DNA of 64,000 nt from Rhizobium rhizogenes (lineage in GTDB: Bacteria; Pseudomonadota; Alphaproteobacteria; Rhizobiales; Rhizobiaceae). Position 1 is the first letter of the stretch; every line of letters starts with the position of its first letter. The DNA lies in assembly GCF_002005205.3 (NCBI RefSeq), contig NZ_CP019702.2:434001-498000 (forward strand), given 5' to 3'. Below are positions 27,495-37,027 of this stretch, one piece after another. A program made the position numbers and the translations under genes. Below the pieces are notes generated by a model. The model saw nothing but the letters and a program-made list of their open reading frames with translations. It was not told the DNA's origin and ran no database searches.

Positions 27495-28805
27495 TCAGAC
27501 GTAACGATTGACGACATTTTCCAGATATTCCTGACGACCGGATTTCGGCTCGGGATTGATATCCTCCCGCTCCACCAGCGCGGTAATTTCGTCGAGCTTC
27601 AGTTCGCCGCGCAGCATCTTCTGGGCCTCCGGCGAATCCCACTTGGCATAACGCTCCGCAAGCGGCTTCGACAGCGCGCCGTCCTCGACCATCTTCGCCG
27701 CCGCCTTCAGGCCGCGGGCGCAGCAATCCATGCCGCCGATATGACCGATCAACAGATCCTGCGGATCGAGCGACTGGCGACGCAGCTTGGAATCGAAATT
27801 GGTGCCGCCATTCTTGAAGCCGCCACCGGCAAGCACGTGGTAATAGGCGAGCGCCATTTCCGGCACGTTGTTGGGGAACTGGTCGGTATCCCAGCCGGAC
27901 TGGTAATCGTTGCGGTTCATGTCGATGGAGCCGAAAATGCCGAAGGCATTGGCCATGGCCAGCTCATGCTCGAAGGAATGGCCGGCAAGGATGGCATGGC
28001 CCTGCTCAATATTGACCTTCACTTCCTTTTCCAGACCGTTCTTCTGCAGGAAGGCGTAAACGGTGGCGACGTCATAGTCGTACTGGTGCTTTGTCGGCTC
28101 CTGCGGTTTCGGCTCGATCAGGATCGTGCCCTCAAAGCCGATCTTGTATTTATATTCCACCACCAGATTGAGGAAACGGCCAAGCTGGTCAAGCTCACGC
28201 GACAGATCGGTGTTGAGCAGGGTTTCGTACCCCTCACGGCCGCCCCACAGAACATAGTTGGCGCCACCGAGCTTCTTGGTGGCATCCATGCAGGTCTTCA
28301 CCGTGGCGGCGGAGAATGCAAAGACATCCGGGTCCGGATTGGTGGCGGCACCGGACATGAAGCGGCGGTTGGAGAACAGGTTCGCCGTGCCCCACAGCAG
28401 CTTCACGCCGGTCTGGGCCTGCTTTTCGGCAAAATAATCAACGATCTCGTTGAGGTTCTTCGTGTTCTCGGCGAAGTTTTTGCCTTCCGGGCGCACATCG
28501 GCGTCGTGGAAGCAATAAAACGGCGAACCAAGCAGCGAGAAGAATTCGAAGGCCACATCGGCTTTCAGCTTCGCCGCCTGCATCGTATCTTCGAACCATG
28601 GGCGCAGGAACGTCTGGCCACCGAAGGGGTCACCGCCCGGCCAGGTGAAGGTGTGCCAGTAGGCCACCGCGAAACGCAGGTGATCTTCCATGCGCTTGCC
28701 GGCGACGATCTCATCGGGGTTGTAATGGCGGAAGGCCAGCGGGTTGGTGCTGTCGGGGCCTTCATATTTGATCTTGGCGATGTCGCCGAAGAAACCTGTG
28801 CTCAT
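27495..28805 (-). CDS. xylA: Xylose isomerase
   Basis: A 436-residue enzyme converting D-xylose to D-xylulose in the cytoplasm. The length is that of class II xylose isomerases. Catalytic and metal-site motifs are present: FHDADV with the catalytic histidine, [42 protein letters not shown] and [16 protein letters not shown]. The frame is open upstream through a repeat, but the ATG at 28805 follows AAGGAGG and gives the standard N-terminus ([15 protein letters not shown]). It lies downstream of xylB and the LacI regulator on the same strand. Confidence 0.96.
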   Translation of the reverse strand: MSTGFFGDIAKIKYEGPDSTNPLAFRHYNPDEIVAGKRMEDHLRFAVAYWHTFTWPGGDPFGGQTFLRPWFEDTMQAAKLKADVAFEFFSLLGSPFYCFHDADVRPEGKNFAENTKNLNEIVDYFAEKQAQTGVKLLWGTANLFSNRRFMSGAATNPDPDVFAFSAATVKTCMDATKKLGGANYVLWGGREGYETLLNTDLSRELDQLGRFLNLVVEYKYKIGFEGTILIEPKPQEPTKHQYDYDVATVYAFLQKNGLEKEVKVNIEQGHAILAGHSFEHELAMANAFGIFGSIDMNRNDYQSGWDTDQFPNNVPEMALAYYHVLAGGGFKNGGTNFDSKLRRQSLDPQDLLIGHIGGMDCCARGLKAAAKMVEDGALSKPLAERYAKWDSPEAQKMLRGELKLDEITALVEREDINPEPKSGRQEYLENVVNRYV

Positions 28806-28858
28806 GGTGATCCTCCTTGGTGGGTTGTTCTGAAATTTCAGGGTCGGTGCTTGCCGCT

Positions 28859-29016
28859 CACCCCCCTCTGTCCTGCCGGACATCTCCCCCTCAAGGGGGG
28901 AGATCGACACGCGGCTACGTCTTGTCCTCACGCGAGGTTGAAGATGGAGCGAGAGATACCGTCCTGCCAATCTCCCCCCTTGAGGGGGAGATGCCCGGCA
29001 GGGCAGAGGGGGGTAA
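28859..29016. repeat. Intergenic inverted repeat B, copy 1
   Basis: An element of about 158 bases between xylA and xylB. Its ends are inverted copies of each other (ACCCCCCTCTG...CTCCCCCTCAAGGGGGGAGAT), with a few mismatches between arms. Each arm also folds on itself around CCCCCTCAAGGGGGG. The copy at 40751-40895 has perfect arms. Confidence 0.85.
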
Positions 29017-29033
29017 GCGGCAAACTCCGCATC

Positions 29034-30500
29034 TCAATGCGAAAGCGCCCGAATAGCCGGATAAAGCGCGTGATACCGCCGATAAGCCTCCTCATAGGCC
29101 CCAGCCAGATCAGCCACCGGCTCAATCGTCCGCGCCGTCTCCGGCTGCGAGCAAACGGCAACCGGATCAGCCCCCGTCGCGGCAATCAGACCAAGACGAG
29201 CAGCACCGAAGGCCGCGCCGAAATCGCCCTCTGCCGGAATATCCACCGGCACGCCGAGCGAGGTGGCGATCGAGGCCAGCCAATAGGCCGATCGCGAACC
29301 GCCACCGATGGCGGTGACGCGAGAAATCGAAGTACCGGCCGATTTCAGCGCTTCGAGATTGTCCCTGATCGCGAAAGTCACGCCTTCCAGAACGGCCTGT
29401 GTCAGCGCCTTGCGGTCGCTTTCATGCGAAAGGCCGATGAAGGAGCCACGAATGGCCGCGTCATTATGCGGGGTGCGCTCGCCGGAAAGATAGGGCGCGA
29501 AGGTCACGCCGGTCGGCGCAAGCAGCGTTTCGCCCAGCTCGCCGGTCAGATCGGCGGCGGATTGCCCGGTGAGGCGCGAATACCAGTTCAGCGCATCGGT
29601 GGCGGAAAGGATGACGCCCATCTGGTGCCAGGTGTTGGGCAGCGCATGGCAAAAAGCATGCACGGCGCTTTCCGGCTTCGGCAGATAGGAGGCGTTGGCG
29701 GCGAAGAGCACGCCTGACGTGCCAAGCGATACGAAAGCATGGCCTTGCCTGACAGTGCCCATGCCGCAGGCGGAAGCGGCATTGTCGCCCGCACCGCCGG
29801 CCACCACGGTGCGGCCGGAAATGCCCCATTCGGACGCGAGTTCGGCGCGCAGCACGCCCGCCTCATCCGTGCCTTCCACCAGCGACGGCATGTGTTTTTC
29901 ATCAAGGCCGGTGGCGGCAAGAAGTTCGGACGACCATTTGCGTGCGCCGGTATCAAGCCACGAGGTGCCGGCGGAGTCCGACATCTCGGAGATATATTCG
30001 CCCGTCAGCCAAAGGCGTAGGTAATCCTTCGGCAGCAGCACCTTTGCCACTTTCGCGAAGATTTCAGGCTCGTTCTTCGCCACCCAGGCAAGCTTTGGCG
30101 CGGTGAAGCCGGGGAAGACGATATTGCCTGTTATCTTGCGGAAACGCGGATCGGCGTCCAGTGCGGCAGCTTCGGCATGGGAACGTGTGTCGTTCCACAG
30201 GATGCAGGGGCGCAGCACCTTACCGGCCGCGTCGATCAGCGTCGCGCCATGCATCTGGCCGGAAAGGCCGATGCCCCTGACGGCGGCAAGCTCCTTCGGG
30301 AACTTCTGCTTCAGGCCGGCAACGGCGGTTTTCGTGGCGGCGATCCAGTCCGCCGGGTCCTGCTCCGACCAGCCGTGATGCGGACGCGAAACCTCCAGCG
30401 AACCATTGGCCGAACCGACAATCTTCTGATCGCCATCCATCAGCAGGGCTTTGACGCCTGAAGTGCCAAGGTCGAGACCGAGATACATGTATTTCTCCAT
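29034..30500 (-). CDS. xylB: Xylulokinase
   Basis: A 488-residue FGGY sugar kinase that phosphorylates D-xylulose to xylulose-5-phosphate. N-terminal phosphate-binding LGLDLGTSGVKALL, the xylulokinase-typical LSGQMHGATL with WNDTRSHAEA, GGAGDNAASACGMG, LSGERTPHNDAA and the C-terminal GGGSRSAYW motif are all present. The ATG at 30500 is used; an internal ATG four codons later is possible. It lies between the LacI regulator gene and xylA, separated from xylA by repeat B. Confidence 0.94.
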   Translation of the reverse strand: MEKYMYLGLDLGTSGVKALLMDGDQKIVGSANGSLEVSRPHHGWSEQDPADWIAATKTAVAGLKQKFPKELAAVRGIGLSGQMHGATLIDAAGKVLRPCILWNDTRSHAEAAALDADPRFRKITGNIVFPGFTAPKLAWVAKNEPEIFAKVAKVLLPKDYLRLWLTGEYISEMSDSAGTSWLDTGARKWSSELLAATGLDEKHMPSLVEGTDEAGVLRAELASEWGISGRTVVAGGAGDNAASACGMGTVRQGHAFVSLGTSGVLFAANASYLPKPESAVHAFCHALPNTWHQMGVILSATDALNWYSRLTGQSAADLTGELGETLLAPTGVTFAPYLSGERTPHNDAAIRGSFIGLSHESDRKALTQAVLEGVTFAIRDNLEALKSAGTSISRVTAIGGGSRSAYWLASIATSLGVPVDIPAEGDFGAAFGAARLGLIAATGADPVAVCSQPETARTIEPVADLAGAYEEAYRRYHALYPAIRALSH

Positions 30501-30591
30501 TCCGGCGCTCCATGCGCCACTTTCAGCGTTTTTTAAAAGTCACCGCATTTCCGGACGGAAAACCGGCGGCCACTTTTCCTGGAAATGCCTG

Positions 30592-31614
30592 TCAGGGCAG
30601 ATTGTCCCTGAGGAATATGTCGATACGGATACGTTCCTGCGCGGCGATGACCGCCTGGCCGTCGGCACGTGCCTTCAACACGCGGATGGCGCTGCGCACC
30701 TCGTGGCCGGCATCCTGATTGAGCACGGCGTCAAGCACGCCTTCCCGCAGCGCATTGGCGGTGTTTTCGGTCAGTTCGTGGGCAATGACCGACAGCGGCC
30801 TTTCACTGCCGGCGGCTCGCAGCGCCCGGATGAGGCCGCGATTGCCAGCGCCGAGACTGTAGATGCCTGACAGTGCGGCATTGCCGAGCGCTCCGGCAAC
30901 CAGCGCCTCGACGGTTGCCGGGTCATCCTTGCCCTCCAGCACCGGCAGAAGCCGCAATTGCGGAAATTCAGCCTCGATGACGGCACGAAACCCTTCCAGA
31001 CGTTCGCGATGGTCACGCACCAGCATGGAGCCGGCGACAACAGCGATATCGCCGCCATGGCCGGAGAGGAAGCGTCCCAGCAGGCTCGCCGCCGTGCGCC
31101 CGGCCGCAACGTTGTCCACGCCGGCATAGTGGTCGCGGCGCGAGCCGGAAAGATCGGAAACCAGCGTCACCGTGGCGATACCGTCTTCCGCCAGCCGGTC
31201 GGCGGCTTGCGCCACATCTTCGGAATCGGTGGCGACGAAGGCAACACCAGACGGTTTTTCCCGCCGCGCCACTTCCAGCGCCTCGGTCAGCGCGGCGGCA
31301 TTGAAGGGCGGCACCTCGATGATGCGGATCGCCGTGCGTTCCAGATGGGCACGGGTGGCGGCGGCCCGGACCTCGGTGCGAAGCGTCGCCATGAAGGAAT
31401 TGTCGTTGCCCGGCAGGATGAAGACCAGCGAATAATTACGCCCCTTGGCCAGATTGGCGGCGGCGATATCGCGCACATAACCAAGCTCGGCAATTGCCGC
31501 CTCCACGCGGGCGCGGGTGGCGGCGTGGACGCCCGGACGCATGTTCAGCACCCGGTCGATGGTGGCGAGGCTGACGCCCGCGCGCTCGGCAATATCATGG
31601 ACTGTCGGCTTCAT
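30592..31614 (-). CDS. LacI-family regulator of the xylose genes
   Basis: A 340-residue repressor. The N-terminal HTH (TVHDIAERAGVSLATIDRVLN, residues 4-24) and hinge (ELGYVRDIAAANLA) are followed by a periplasmic-binding-protein-like domain with GIYSLGAGNRGLIRAL near the C-terminal half. The N-terminal spelling VSLATIDRVLN and the long ligand domain fit LacI members that bind pentoses. It lies 91 bases upstream of xylB on the same strand, so a role as xylose regulator is inferred from context only. Confidence 0.85.
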   Translation of the reverse strand: MKPTVHDIAERAGVSLATIDRVLNMRPGVHAATRARVEAAIAELGYVRDIAAANLAKGRNYSLVFILPGNDNSFMATLRTEVRAAATRAHLERTAIRIIEVPPFNAAALTEALEVARREKPSGVAFVATDSEDVAQAADRLAEDGIATVTLVSDLSGSRRDHYAGVDNVAAGRTAASLLGRFLSGHGGDIAVVAGSMLVRDHRERLEGFRAVIEAEFPQLRLLPVLEGKDDPATVEALVAGALGNAALSGIYSLGAGNRGLIRALRAAGSERPLSVIAHELTENTANALREGVLDAVLNQDAGHEVRSAIRVLKARADGQAVIAAQERIRIDIFLRDNLP

Positions 31615-31743
31615 GGTGCCTCCCCCTTGCCTTTGAATATCCAGCTTTGGGGCCGAGGTAAACCGAAAAATGATGTACGTACCTCATATTTCGTGGAAAG
31701 GCGGTATCGGGTTGGCGGCTCTTGGTGAAACGGCGCCGCCTGT

Positions 31744-31864
31744 TTCTTCTCCCCGAGGGGGAGAAGGTGGCCCAAAGGGTCGGATGAGGGGGCGACGCCA
31801 GCGATAAACCGCACCCTCGCCCCCTCATCCCGCTGCCGTGACCTTCTCCCCGGTGGGGAGAAGA
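31744..31864 (+). repeat. Intergenic mosaic repeat A, copy 2
   Basis: A 121-base element bounded by two CTTCTCCCC/GGGGAGAAG hairpins with an inner GGATGAGGGGGC / CGCCCCCTCATCC pair. It is the reverse complement of the element at 14720-14840 at most positions. It lies between the LacI gene and the terminator of the efflux operon. Confidence 0.85.
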
Positions 31865-31912
31865 AATATGCCGCGCCCGCTCGCCCCGTATCCATTGCGC
31901 CAGCAGGCAGAC

Positions 31913-31942
31913 AAAAAAGGGGCCGTCATTTCCGACGGCCCC
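31913..31942 (-). terminator. Rho-independent terminator of emrAB operon
   Basis: On the minus strand, a perfect 9-bp stem (31919-31927 with 31934-31942) is followed by TTTTTT. It lies about 30 bases after the stop of the EmrB-type gene. Confidence 0.88.
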
Positions 31943-31972
31943 AGCTCTGCGGTGGATGGGAGGGGATTTTTA

Positions 31973-33556
31973 TCAGTGCGCCGCGTCTGGCGGCGGCGCT
32001 GCCTTGGGTTTCTGGATCAGGATCGTCATGAAGATCAGGCTGCCGAACAAAAGCGTCAGCGCGAAGAACACATCCGCGAAGGCCAGTATCCATGCCTGCT
32101 GCGAGACCATGCCGACCAGTTTCTTGATCGCGACGGAAGCACCGTCCAGCCCGTAGGAATCATAGTTCGCGCCGACATTGTTCAGCCATTCCAGCGCCTG
32201 CGGATTGGAGTAGCTGATATGTTCCGCCAGCCGCACATAATGATCGTCGGTGCGCTGCGACAGCATGGTGTTGATGACCGCAAGGCCAACCGCGCCGCCA
32301 AGGTTGCGGGTGAGGTTGAACAGGCCGGACGCATTGCGGATGCGGGCCGGCGGCAGGGTGCCGAGCGCGATGTTGTTGATCGGCACCATGCACATCATCA
32401 GGCCGAAACCGCGCAGGATCTGCGGGATCAGCAGTTCATAGAAGTCCCAGTCGGTCGTCACATAGGTCATGATCCATGTGCCGCAGCCGAAGCTGATGAA
32501 GCCGATGGCCATCATCGCCCGCGGATCGAGCTTGGTGGAGACCTTGCCGGCGATCGGCGCGGTGAAGAACATGGCAAGACCTGACACGAACATGGTCTCG
32601 CCGATCATCAGCGCATCATATCCCCTCACCCGGCCGAGATAGAGCGGATAGAGATAGGTCAGCCCGTAGAGCCCGATACCCATGACGAAGGAGAACAGCG
32701 ATCCGATGGAGAAGTTGCGGTCCGTGAAGGCGCGGATATCCACGACAGGGAATTCCACCTTGAAGGCACGCCAGAAGAACACGACCGCGCCGATGACCAT
32801 GGCGACCGATCCAAGCACGATATGCTCGTCGTTGAACCAGTCCTTGTTGTTGCCCTCTTCCAGCACATATTCCAGCGAGCCGAGGAAGACGGCCATGGAG
32901 ATCAGCCCCCACCAGTCGAACTTCTTCCAGAGCGACTTTTCAGGCTTGTCGAAATCGATCAGGCTCCAGGTGAGGATGGTGACGATGATGCCGGGAATGA
33001 TGTTGACGAGGAACAGCCAGTGCCAGGAAAAGGCATTGGAGAGATAACCGCCGACCGTCGGGCCGATGGTCGGCGCAAGCGTTGCGACCAGACCGATGAT
33101 CGGCGAGACGACGGAGCGCTTCGACGGCGGAAAGATGGTGAAGGCGGCCGCAAAGACCGACGGGATCATGCCGCCGCCGATAAAGCCCTGGATCGCCCGG
33201 TAGACGATCATCTGGTCGATATTGGTGGCGGTGGCGCAGAGCGCGCTCGAAATCGTGAAACCGGCCGCACAGGTGGCAAACAGCACGCGCGTGGACAGGA
33301 TGCGCGCCAGCGTGCCCGACAGCGGGATCATGATGACTTCGGCGATCAGATAGGAGGTCTGCACCCAGGCGATCTCATCCGAGCCGGCGCCGAGGCCGGC
33401 CTGGATTTCCGCCAGCGAGGCGGAGACGATCTGGATATCGAGAATGGACATGAACATGCCGAAGACCATCGCGAAGAACGCGATGAGCCTGCGCCTGTCC
33501 ATCGGGGGATCGGCGGGGATGGACGCCCCGCCCGTACCGACAACCGTAGCCGCCAT
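31973..33556 (-). CDS. emrB: EmrB/QacA-type MFS multidrug efflux pump (DHA2)
   Basis: A 527-residue proton-driven exporter with about 14 membrane helices. Family motifs are visible: LDIQIVSASLAEIQ in helix 1 (motif D1), SYLIAEVIMIPLSGTLARI with motif A, RAIQGFIGGGMIPSV and the motif C helix (GLVATLAPTIGPTVGGYL). It works with the EmrA-type adaptor encoded 21 bases upstream and an outer-membrane TolC-like channel not present here. The start is the ATG at 33556. Confidence 0.92.
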   Translation of the reverse strand: MAATVVGTGGASIPADPPMDRRRLIAFFAMVFGMFMSILDIQIVSASLAEIQAGLGAGSDEIAWVQTSYLIAEVIMIPLSGTLARILSTRVLFATCAAGFTISSALCATATNIDQMIVYRAIQGFIGGGMIPSVFAAAFTIFPPSKRSVVSPIIGLVATLAPTIGPTVGGYLSNAFSWHWLFLVNIIPGIIVTILTWSLIDFDKPEKSLWKKFDWWGLISMAVFLGSLEYVLEEGNNKDWFNDEHIVLGSVAMVIGAVVFFWRAFKVEFPVVDIRAFTDRNFSIGSLFSFVMGIGLYGLTYLYPLYLGRVRGYDALMIGETMFVSGLAMFFTAPIAGKVSTKLDPRAMMAIGFISFGCGTWIMTYVTTDWDFYELLIPQILRGFGLMMCMVPINNIALGTLPPARIRNASGLFNLTRNLGGAVGLAVINTMLSQRTDDHYVRLAEHISYSNPQALEWLNNVGANYDSYGLDGASVAIKKLVGMVSQQAWILAFADVFFALTLLFGSLIFMTILIQKPKAAPPPDAAH

Positions 33557-33577
33557 GATCTTGCCCTCAACGAAGCC

Positions 33578-34789
33578 TTATTTGGCCTGCGGGTTGGCTT
33601 GCGCCGTTTTCGTGGTTTCCGGCGCCGTGCGGGTATCGACATCGACAACGACACTGAGGCCCGCGCGGAGGTTATGCTTTTCAAGGTCTTCCCTGGAGAA
33701 GACGATACGAACAGGCACGCGCTGGATAACCTTGGTGAAGTTGCCCGTGGCGTTTTCCGGCGGCAACATGGAGAAGACCGAGCCGGAGCCGGGCGAGATC
33801 GACTGCACCGTGCCCTCGATCGTCGCATCGTCAAAGGCATCCACATGCACGCGCACCTTCGAGCCGGGCACGACGCGGGCAAGCTGCGTTTCCTTGAAAT
33901 TGGCGTCGATATAAAGCTCGTTCATCGGCACCAGCGAAGCCAGACGCTTGCCGACCGAAACCAGATCGCCCGTCTGAACCGCCAGATTGCCGATGACACC
34001 GTCATAAGGCGCCTTCAGAACCGTGAAGGAAAGATCGCGGGCCGCCTTGTCGCGGGAAAGCTGCAGCGAGCGAATGGTGCTCTCCGCTTCCTCACGCTGG
34101 GCGCGCAGAAGCTCGACATTGGCCTTGGCCGAGGTAATGGCGGCATCGCCGGCCACGGCATTGGCCTTGGCCTGATCCAGCGCCACCTGGGCATTGTCGG
34201 AGGCGGCGACCGTGCCGACATCCTTGGCCTGCAGCTCGCTGGCACGCTTCTGGGTGATTTCAGCGCCGCGAAGGGCGGCATCCAGCGAACCCTTCTGGGC
34301 AACGGCCTGCTCCAGCGATGCTTCGCCGCCGACGATCTGCGCGTCGATGCGCTTCAGCGACAGTTCCTCGGTGCGGATCTGCGCCTCGGCCTGCTCCAGG
34401 GCAATCCGGTAATCGCCGTCATCCAGCGTCACCAGCGGATCGCCCGCCTTGACCTCCTGGTTTTCGACCACATTCACCTTGGCAACGTAACCGGAAACCT
34501 TCGGCGCGATGACGGCGATGTCACCTTCTATATAGGCATCGTCAGTCGATACCATGAAGCGGCCGTCGATCCACCAGTTGTAGCCATACCAGCCGGCACC
34601 GGCGAGAAGCGCGATGGCGATGACAGGCAGAAGCGGCGAACGCTTCTTCTGCTTCGGCGCGGGCGTGGCCTGGGGCTGCTGCGGCGGGGCCTCTGCCGGC
34701 TTTGCGGGAGAGGTCTCGGCCTTGGCGGAAACATCCGCCTCTTCCGCATCGTTGACGGCGCGAACCGCGCTATTCTTCTGGGCCGACAT
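33578..34789 (-). CDS. emrA: EmrA-type membrane-fusion (HlyD) adaptor
   Basis: A 403-residue periplasmic adaptor. The N-terminal 50 residues are a Pro/Ala-rich cytoplasmic tail. One membrane helix follows (about 52-69). The lipoyl half-motifs (DAYIEGDIAVIAPKVSGYVAKV and APYDGVIGNLAVQTGDLV) flank a long coiled-coil hairpin (about residues 120-240). The C-terminal beta-barrel contains LYIDANFKETQLARV. The frame is open to 34876, but the ATG at 34789 avoids the TetR operator and gives the normal tail. It is the first gene of the emrAB operon and divergent from the TetR gene. Confidence 0.9.
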   Translation of the reverse strand: MSAQKNSAVRAVNDAEEADVSAKAETSPAKPAEAPPQQPQATPAPKQKKRSPLLPVIAIALLAGAGWYGYNWWIDGRFMVSTDDAYIEGDIAVIAPKVSGYVAKVNVVENQEVKAGDPLVTLDDGDYRIALEQAEAQIRTEELSLKRIDAQIVGGEASLEQAVAQKGSLDAALRGAEITQKRASELQAKDVGTVAASDNAQVALDQAKANAVAGDAAITSAKANVELLRAQREEAESTIRSLQLSRDKAARDLSFTVLKAPYDGVIGNLAVQTGDLVSVGKRLASLVPMNELYIDANFKETQLARVVPGSKVRVHVDAFDDATIEGTVQSISPGSGSVFSMLPPENATGNFTKVIQRVPVRIVFSREDLEKHNLRAGLSVVVDVDTRTAPETTKTAQANPQAK

Positions 34790-34829
34790 GAGAATGTACC
34801 GTGATAGATTGAAGAAAGTTTTTCGAACT

Positions 34830-34843
34830 GAACCGTTCGGTTC
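34830..34843. promoter_or_regulatory. TetR-type operator, site 1
   Basis: GAACCGTTCGGTTC is a perfect inverted repeat (6-bp arms, two-base centre) within a longer imperfect palindrome at 34824-34844. It lies 41 bases upstream of the emrA start, in the emrA/tetR divergent region. Confidence 0.7.
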
Positions 34844-34883
34844 GATTGACATAATCTCTTTCCTGACACATATCAAGTGTTAT

Positions 34884-34899
34884 CGAACCGATTGGTTCG
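34884..34899. promoter_or_regulatory. TetR-type operator, site 2
   Basis: CGAACCGATTGGTTCG is a perfect inverted repeat (6-bp arms, four-base centre) sharing the half-site CGAACC with site 1. It lies 50 bases upstream of the TetR gene and 40 bases from site 1, so each site is placed to control one of the divergent genes. Confidence 0.7.
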
Positions 34900-34948
34900 A
34901 CGTCTGGTTAATTTTTTTACGCCATTGCAGTGCTAGGAGGCGATAACG

Positions 34949-35635
34949 ATGGCAGGGGAAGACATGGATATGGAAGCGGACACGGAAACGGGCTGTCCCG
35001 GAAATCCCGCCGGGCGTTTTGCGGCGGGCGAAGACCCGGCAAAACGCGAACAGATTCTGGCGGGCGCCTGGCGTGTGTTCAAGCGCAAGGGCTTCGATGC
35101 CGCCAGCATGAACGACATTACCCGGGAAGCGGGCGTTTCCAAGGGCACGATCTATGTCTACTTCTCCAACAAGGAAGATCTGTTCGCCGCCCTCGTCGAC
35201 CAGCATCGTCAGGAATTCGCCACCTCCATGCGCAACATCCTGGCCGGCACAGAAGAGGTGCGCGAAGGCCTGAAGCAGTTCGGCAAGGCCTTCGCCAACA
35301 AGATGATCTGTTCAGACATGGTCCCGGCCATGCGCTCGGTCATCGGCGTCATCGACCGCATGCCGAAGCTGGCGCAGCGTTTCTTTATCGCAGCGCCCAA
35401 CAATGTGCGCACCGTGCTTCAGGATTTCATCGAGCACCATGTGGCGCTCGGCCATCTGAAAGTGGATGACGTCGAGCTTGCCGCGCGGCAATATATAGAG
35501 CTTTCCACCGGCACCTTCTTCAAGCTGCGCCTGTTCGGGGAGATCGATGGCCCGGTTCCCGAGGAGGAACTCGACCGGGTGATCACCAGCGCCATCACGG
35601 TATTCATGGCCGCTTACGGAACCAACAGGGCCTGA
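34949..35635 (+). CDS. TetR-family repressor of the emrAB operon
   Basis: A 228-residue regulator. A 30-residue acidic N-terminal tail precedes the TetR HTH (REQILAGAWRVFKRKGFDAA and MNDITREAGVSKGTIYVYFSNKEDLF, about residues 33-79). The C-terminal ligand domain is helical (FFIAAPNNVRTVLQDFIEHH, RQYIELSTGTFFKLRLFG). AGGAGG at 34934-34939 precedes the ATG at 34949. It is divergent from emrA, with two palindromic operators between them, so it most likely represses both. Confidence 0.9.
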   Translation: MAGEDMDMEADTETGCPGNPAGRFAAGEDPAKREQILAGAWRVFKRKGFDAASMNDITREAGVSKGTIYVYFSNKEDLFAALVDQHRQEFATSMRNILAGTEEVREGLKQFGKAFANKMICSDMVPAMRSVIGVIDRMPKLAQRFFIAAPNNVRTVLQDFIEHHVALGHLKVDDVELAARQYIELSTGTFFKLRLFGEIDGPVPEEELDRVITSAITVFMAAYGTNRA

Positions 35636-35797
35636 CTTCATTCAGCAACGGCATCAGCGCCGATACGCGGTCTGCGCGAAATTTCGATGAAATCTTGCGT
35701 GGCGGAGCCTTCATCTCCTTGTTTCTCGCGTATTGCGCTATAAATTCCACCCGCCGAATGTTTCGGCTGGCCTGTTGCTGAAAGGAAATTCCCCCTG

Positions 35798-36559
35798 ATG
35801 GAGTCCGTTCTCCCGCTTCTGTCTGATCCCGCCGCCTGGGTGGCGCTCGTCACCCTGGTGGTCATGGAGGTCGTGCTCGGCATCGACAACCTGATCTTCA
35901 TCTCGATTCTGACCAACAAGCTGCCGCCGGAGCAGCGCGAAAAAGCCCGCAAGATCGGCATTGGTCTTGCGCTCATCATGCGCCTCGGCCTGCTCGGCAC
36001 CGTCGCATGGATCGTGCAGCTCACCACGCCGGTCTTTGAGGTTTTCGGCCACGCCTTCTCCTGGAAGGACATGATCCTGATCGCCGGCGGTCTCTTCCTG
36101 ATGTGGAAGGCGACCAAGGAAATCCACCACAATGTCGATCCTGAAGACCACAAGGAGGACATGGTGGGCGGCCCGGTGGCGATGGGCTTCAGCGCCGCCA
36201 TCGGCCAGATCCTGCTGCTCGACCTCGTCTTTTCGGTGGACAGCATCATCACCGCCGTCGGCATGACGCCGCATCTGCCAATCATGATCGTTGCCGTCGT
36301 CGTCGCCGTCGCCGTGATGCTGCTCGCCGCAACCCCGCTCGCCAACTTCATCGAGCGCAACCCCACCATCGTCATGCTGGCACTCGCCTTCCTGATGATG
36401 ATCGGCACGACGCTGATTGCCGAAGGCATGGGCTTCCATGTTCCCAAGGGTTACGTTTATGCCGCCATGGCGTTTTCGGCGCTGGTGGAACTGCTCAACA
36501 TGCTGGCCCGCAATGCGCGGCGTCGGAAGAAGGCGGAGGCCGCCGGCGATACGCACTAA
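35798..36559 (+). CDS. TerC-family integral membrane protein (YgdQ-like)
   Basis: A 253-residue membrane protein with about seven hydrophobic segments. The acidic intramembrane motifs of the family are present: [17 protein letters not shown] and [18 protein letters not shown], each with the conserved Asp. The C-terminal tail is basic ([11 protein letters not shown]). Members have been linked to manganese export and metal insertion into exported proteins; the role of this short type is less clear. AAAGGAAA precedes the ATG. I see no yybP-ykoY-like Mn riboswitch in the short leader. Confidence 0.88.
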   Translation: MESVLPLLSDPAAWVALVTLVVMEVVLGIDNLIFISILTNKLPPEQREKARKIGIGLALIMRLGLLGTVAWIVQLTTPVFEVFGHAFSWKDMILIAGGLFLMWKATKEIHHNVDPEDHKEDMVGGPVAMGFSAAIGQILLLDLVFSVDSIITAVGMTPHLPIMIVAVVVAVAVMLLAATPLANFIERNPTIVMLALAFLMMIGTTLIAEGMGFHVPKGYVYAAMAFSALVELLNMLARNARRRKKAEAAGDTH

Positions 36560-36572
36560 CGGCATCTCGCCA

Positions 36573-36687
36573 CCGTCATTCCGGCCTTGAGCCGGAATCC
36601 AGGCAGCCCAAGTCTTTGGGCTGAAAGGACTCTTGTCGCCGCGCAGACGCGCGTCGGCTGGATGCCGGATCAAGTCCGGCATGACGG
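36573..36687 (+). repeat. Palindromic repeat C, copy 1
   Basis: A 115-base element beginning CCGTCATTCCGG and ending CCGGCATGACGG. It contains an outer hairpin (CCGG...CCGG) at each end and an inner stem AGCCCAAG/CTTTGGGCT. It lies 39 bases before the GIY-YIG gene. Copies 2 and 3 (37028-37141, 55039-55154) share the same order of parts and orientation. Confidence 0.9.
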
Positions 36688-36726
36688 AAATAAATTGATT
36701 TCTTGCAAAAATCATGAGCGTTTCTC

Positions 36727-37014
36727 ATGCGCCAAGGTTACGTTTATATTCTTGCATCCAAAAGAAACGGTACGCTCTATACTGGCGTCACAAGCGACCT
36801 TTCTCACCGTTTATATGAACATCAGAACAACCTGACGCCCGGATTCACAACCCGTTATGGCGTTAAGACGCTTGTGTGGTTTGAAACATACGATCTCGTC
36901 ACGGACGCAATTGCGAGAGAAAAGACGATAAAAAACTGGCCGCGGGCATGGAAGATAAAGTTGATTGAAGATCTCAATCCAGCCTGGGACGACATTGCCC
37001 ATTTTCTTCTCTGA
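36727..37014 (+). CDS. Small GIY-YIG nuclease-domain protein
   Basis: A 95-residue stand-alone GIY-YIG domain. The opening GYVYILASKRNGTLYTGVTSDL contains the GIY- and YIG-like strands (YVY and YTG). The catalytic arginine candidate follows in LSHRLYEHQN, and a late glutamate in AIAREKTIKNWPRAWKIKLIE resembles the family metal-binding Glu. This is the UvrC-like COG2827 group, whose cellular role is not settled. It is bracketed by two direct copies of repeat C, 39 bases upstream and 13 bases downstream. The start ATG at 36727 has only a weak ribosome-binding site (GAGCG). Confidence 0.88.
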   Translation: MRQGYVYILASKRNGTLYTGVTSDLSHRLYEHQNNLTPGFTTRYGVKTLVWFETYDLVTDAIAREKTIKNWPRAWKIKLIEDLNPAWDDIAHFLL

Positions 37015-37027
37015 CAACGCCTCCGCT

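Noticed and set aside
31656..31685. GAGGTA...TACCTC inverted pair upstream of the LacI-type gene as its operator
   Set aside because: The arms are only six bases with a long spacer and do not resemble the compact CG-centred palindromes of LacI regulators. Too weak to list.
32822..34804. A 660-codon plus-strand frame opposite emrB and emrA
   Set aside because: It is antisense to two clear efflux genes and spans their junction. Its composition (Arg/His/Gly/Asp-rich) is typical of a shadow frame in GC-rich DNA.
35636..35797. Manganese riboswitch (yybP-ykoY type) before the TerC-family gene
   Set aside because: The 162-base gap shows none of the paired loop sequences expected for that riboswitch, only a plausible promoter and ribosome-binding site.
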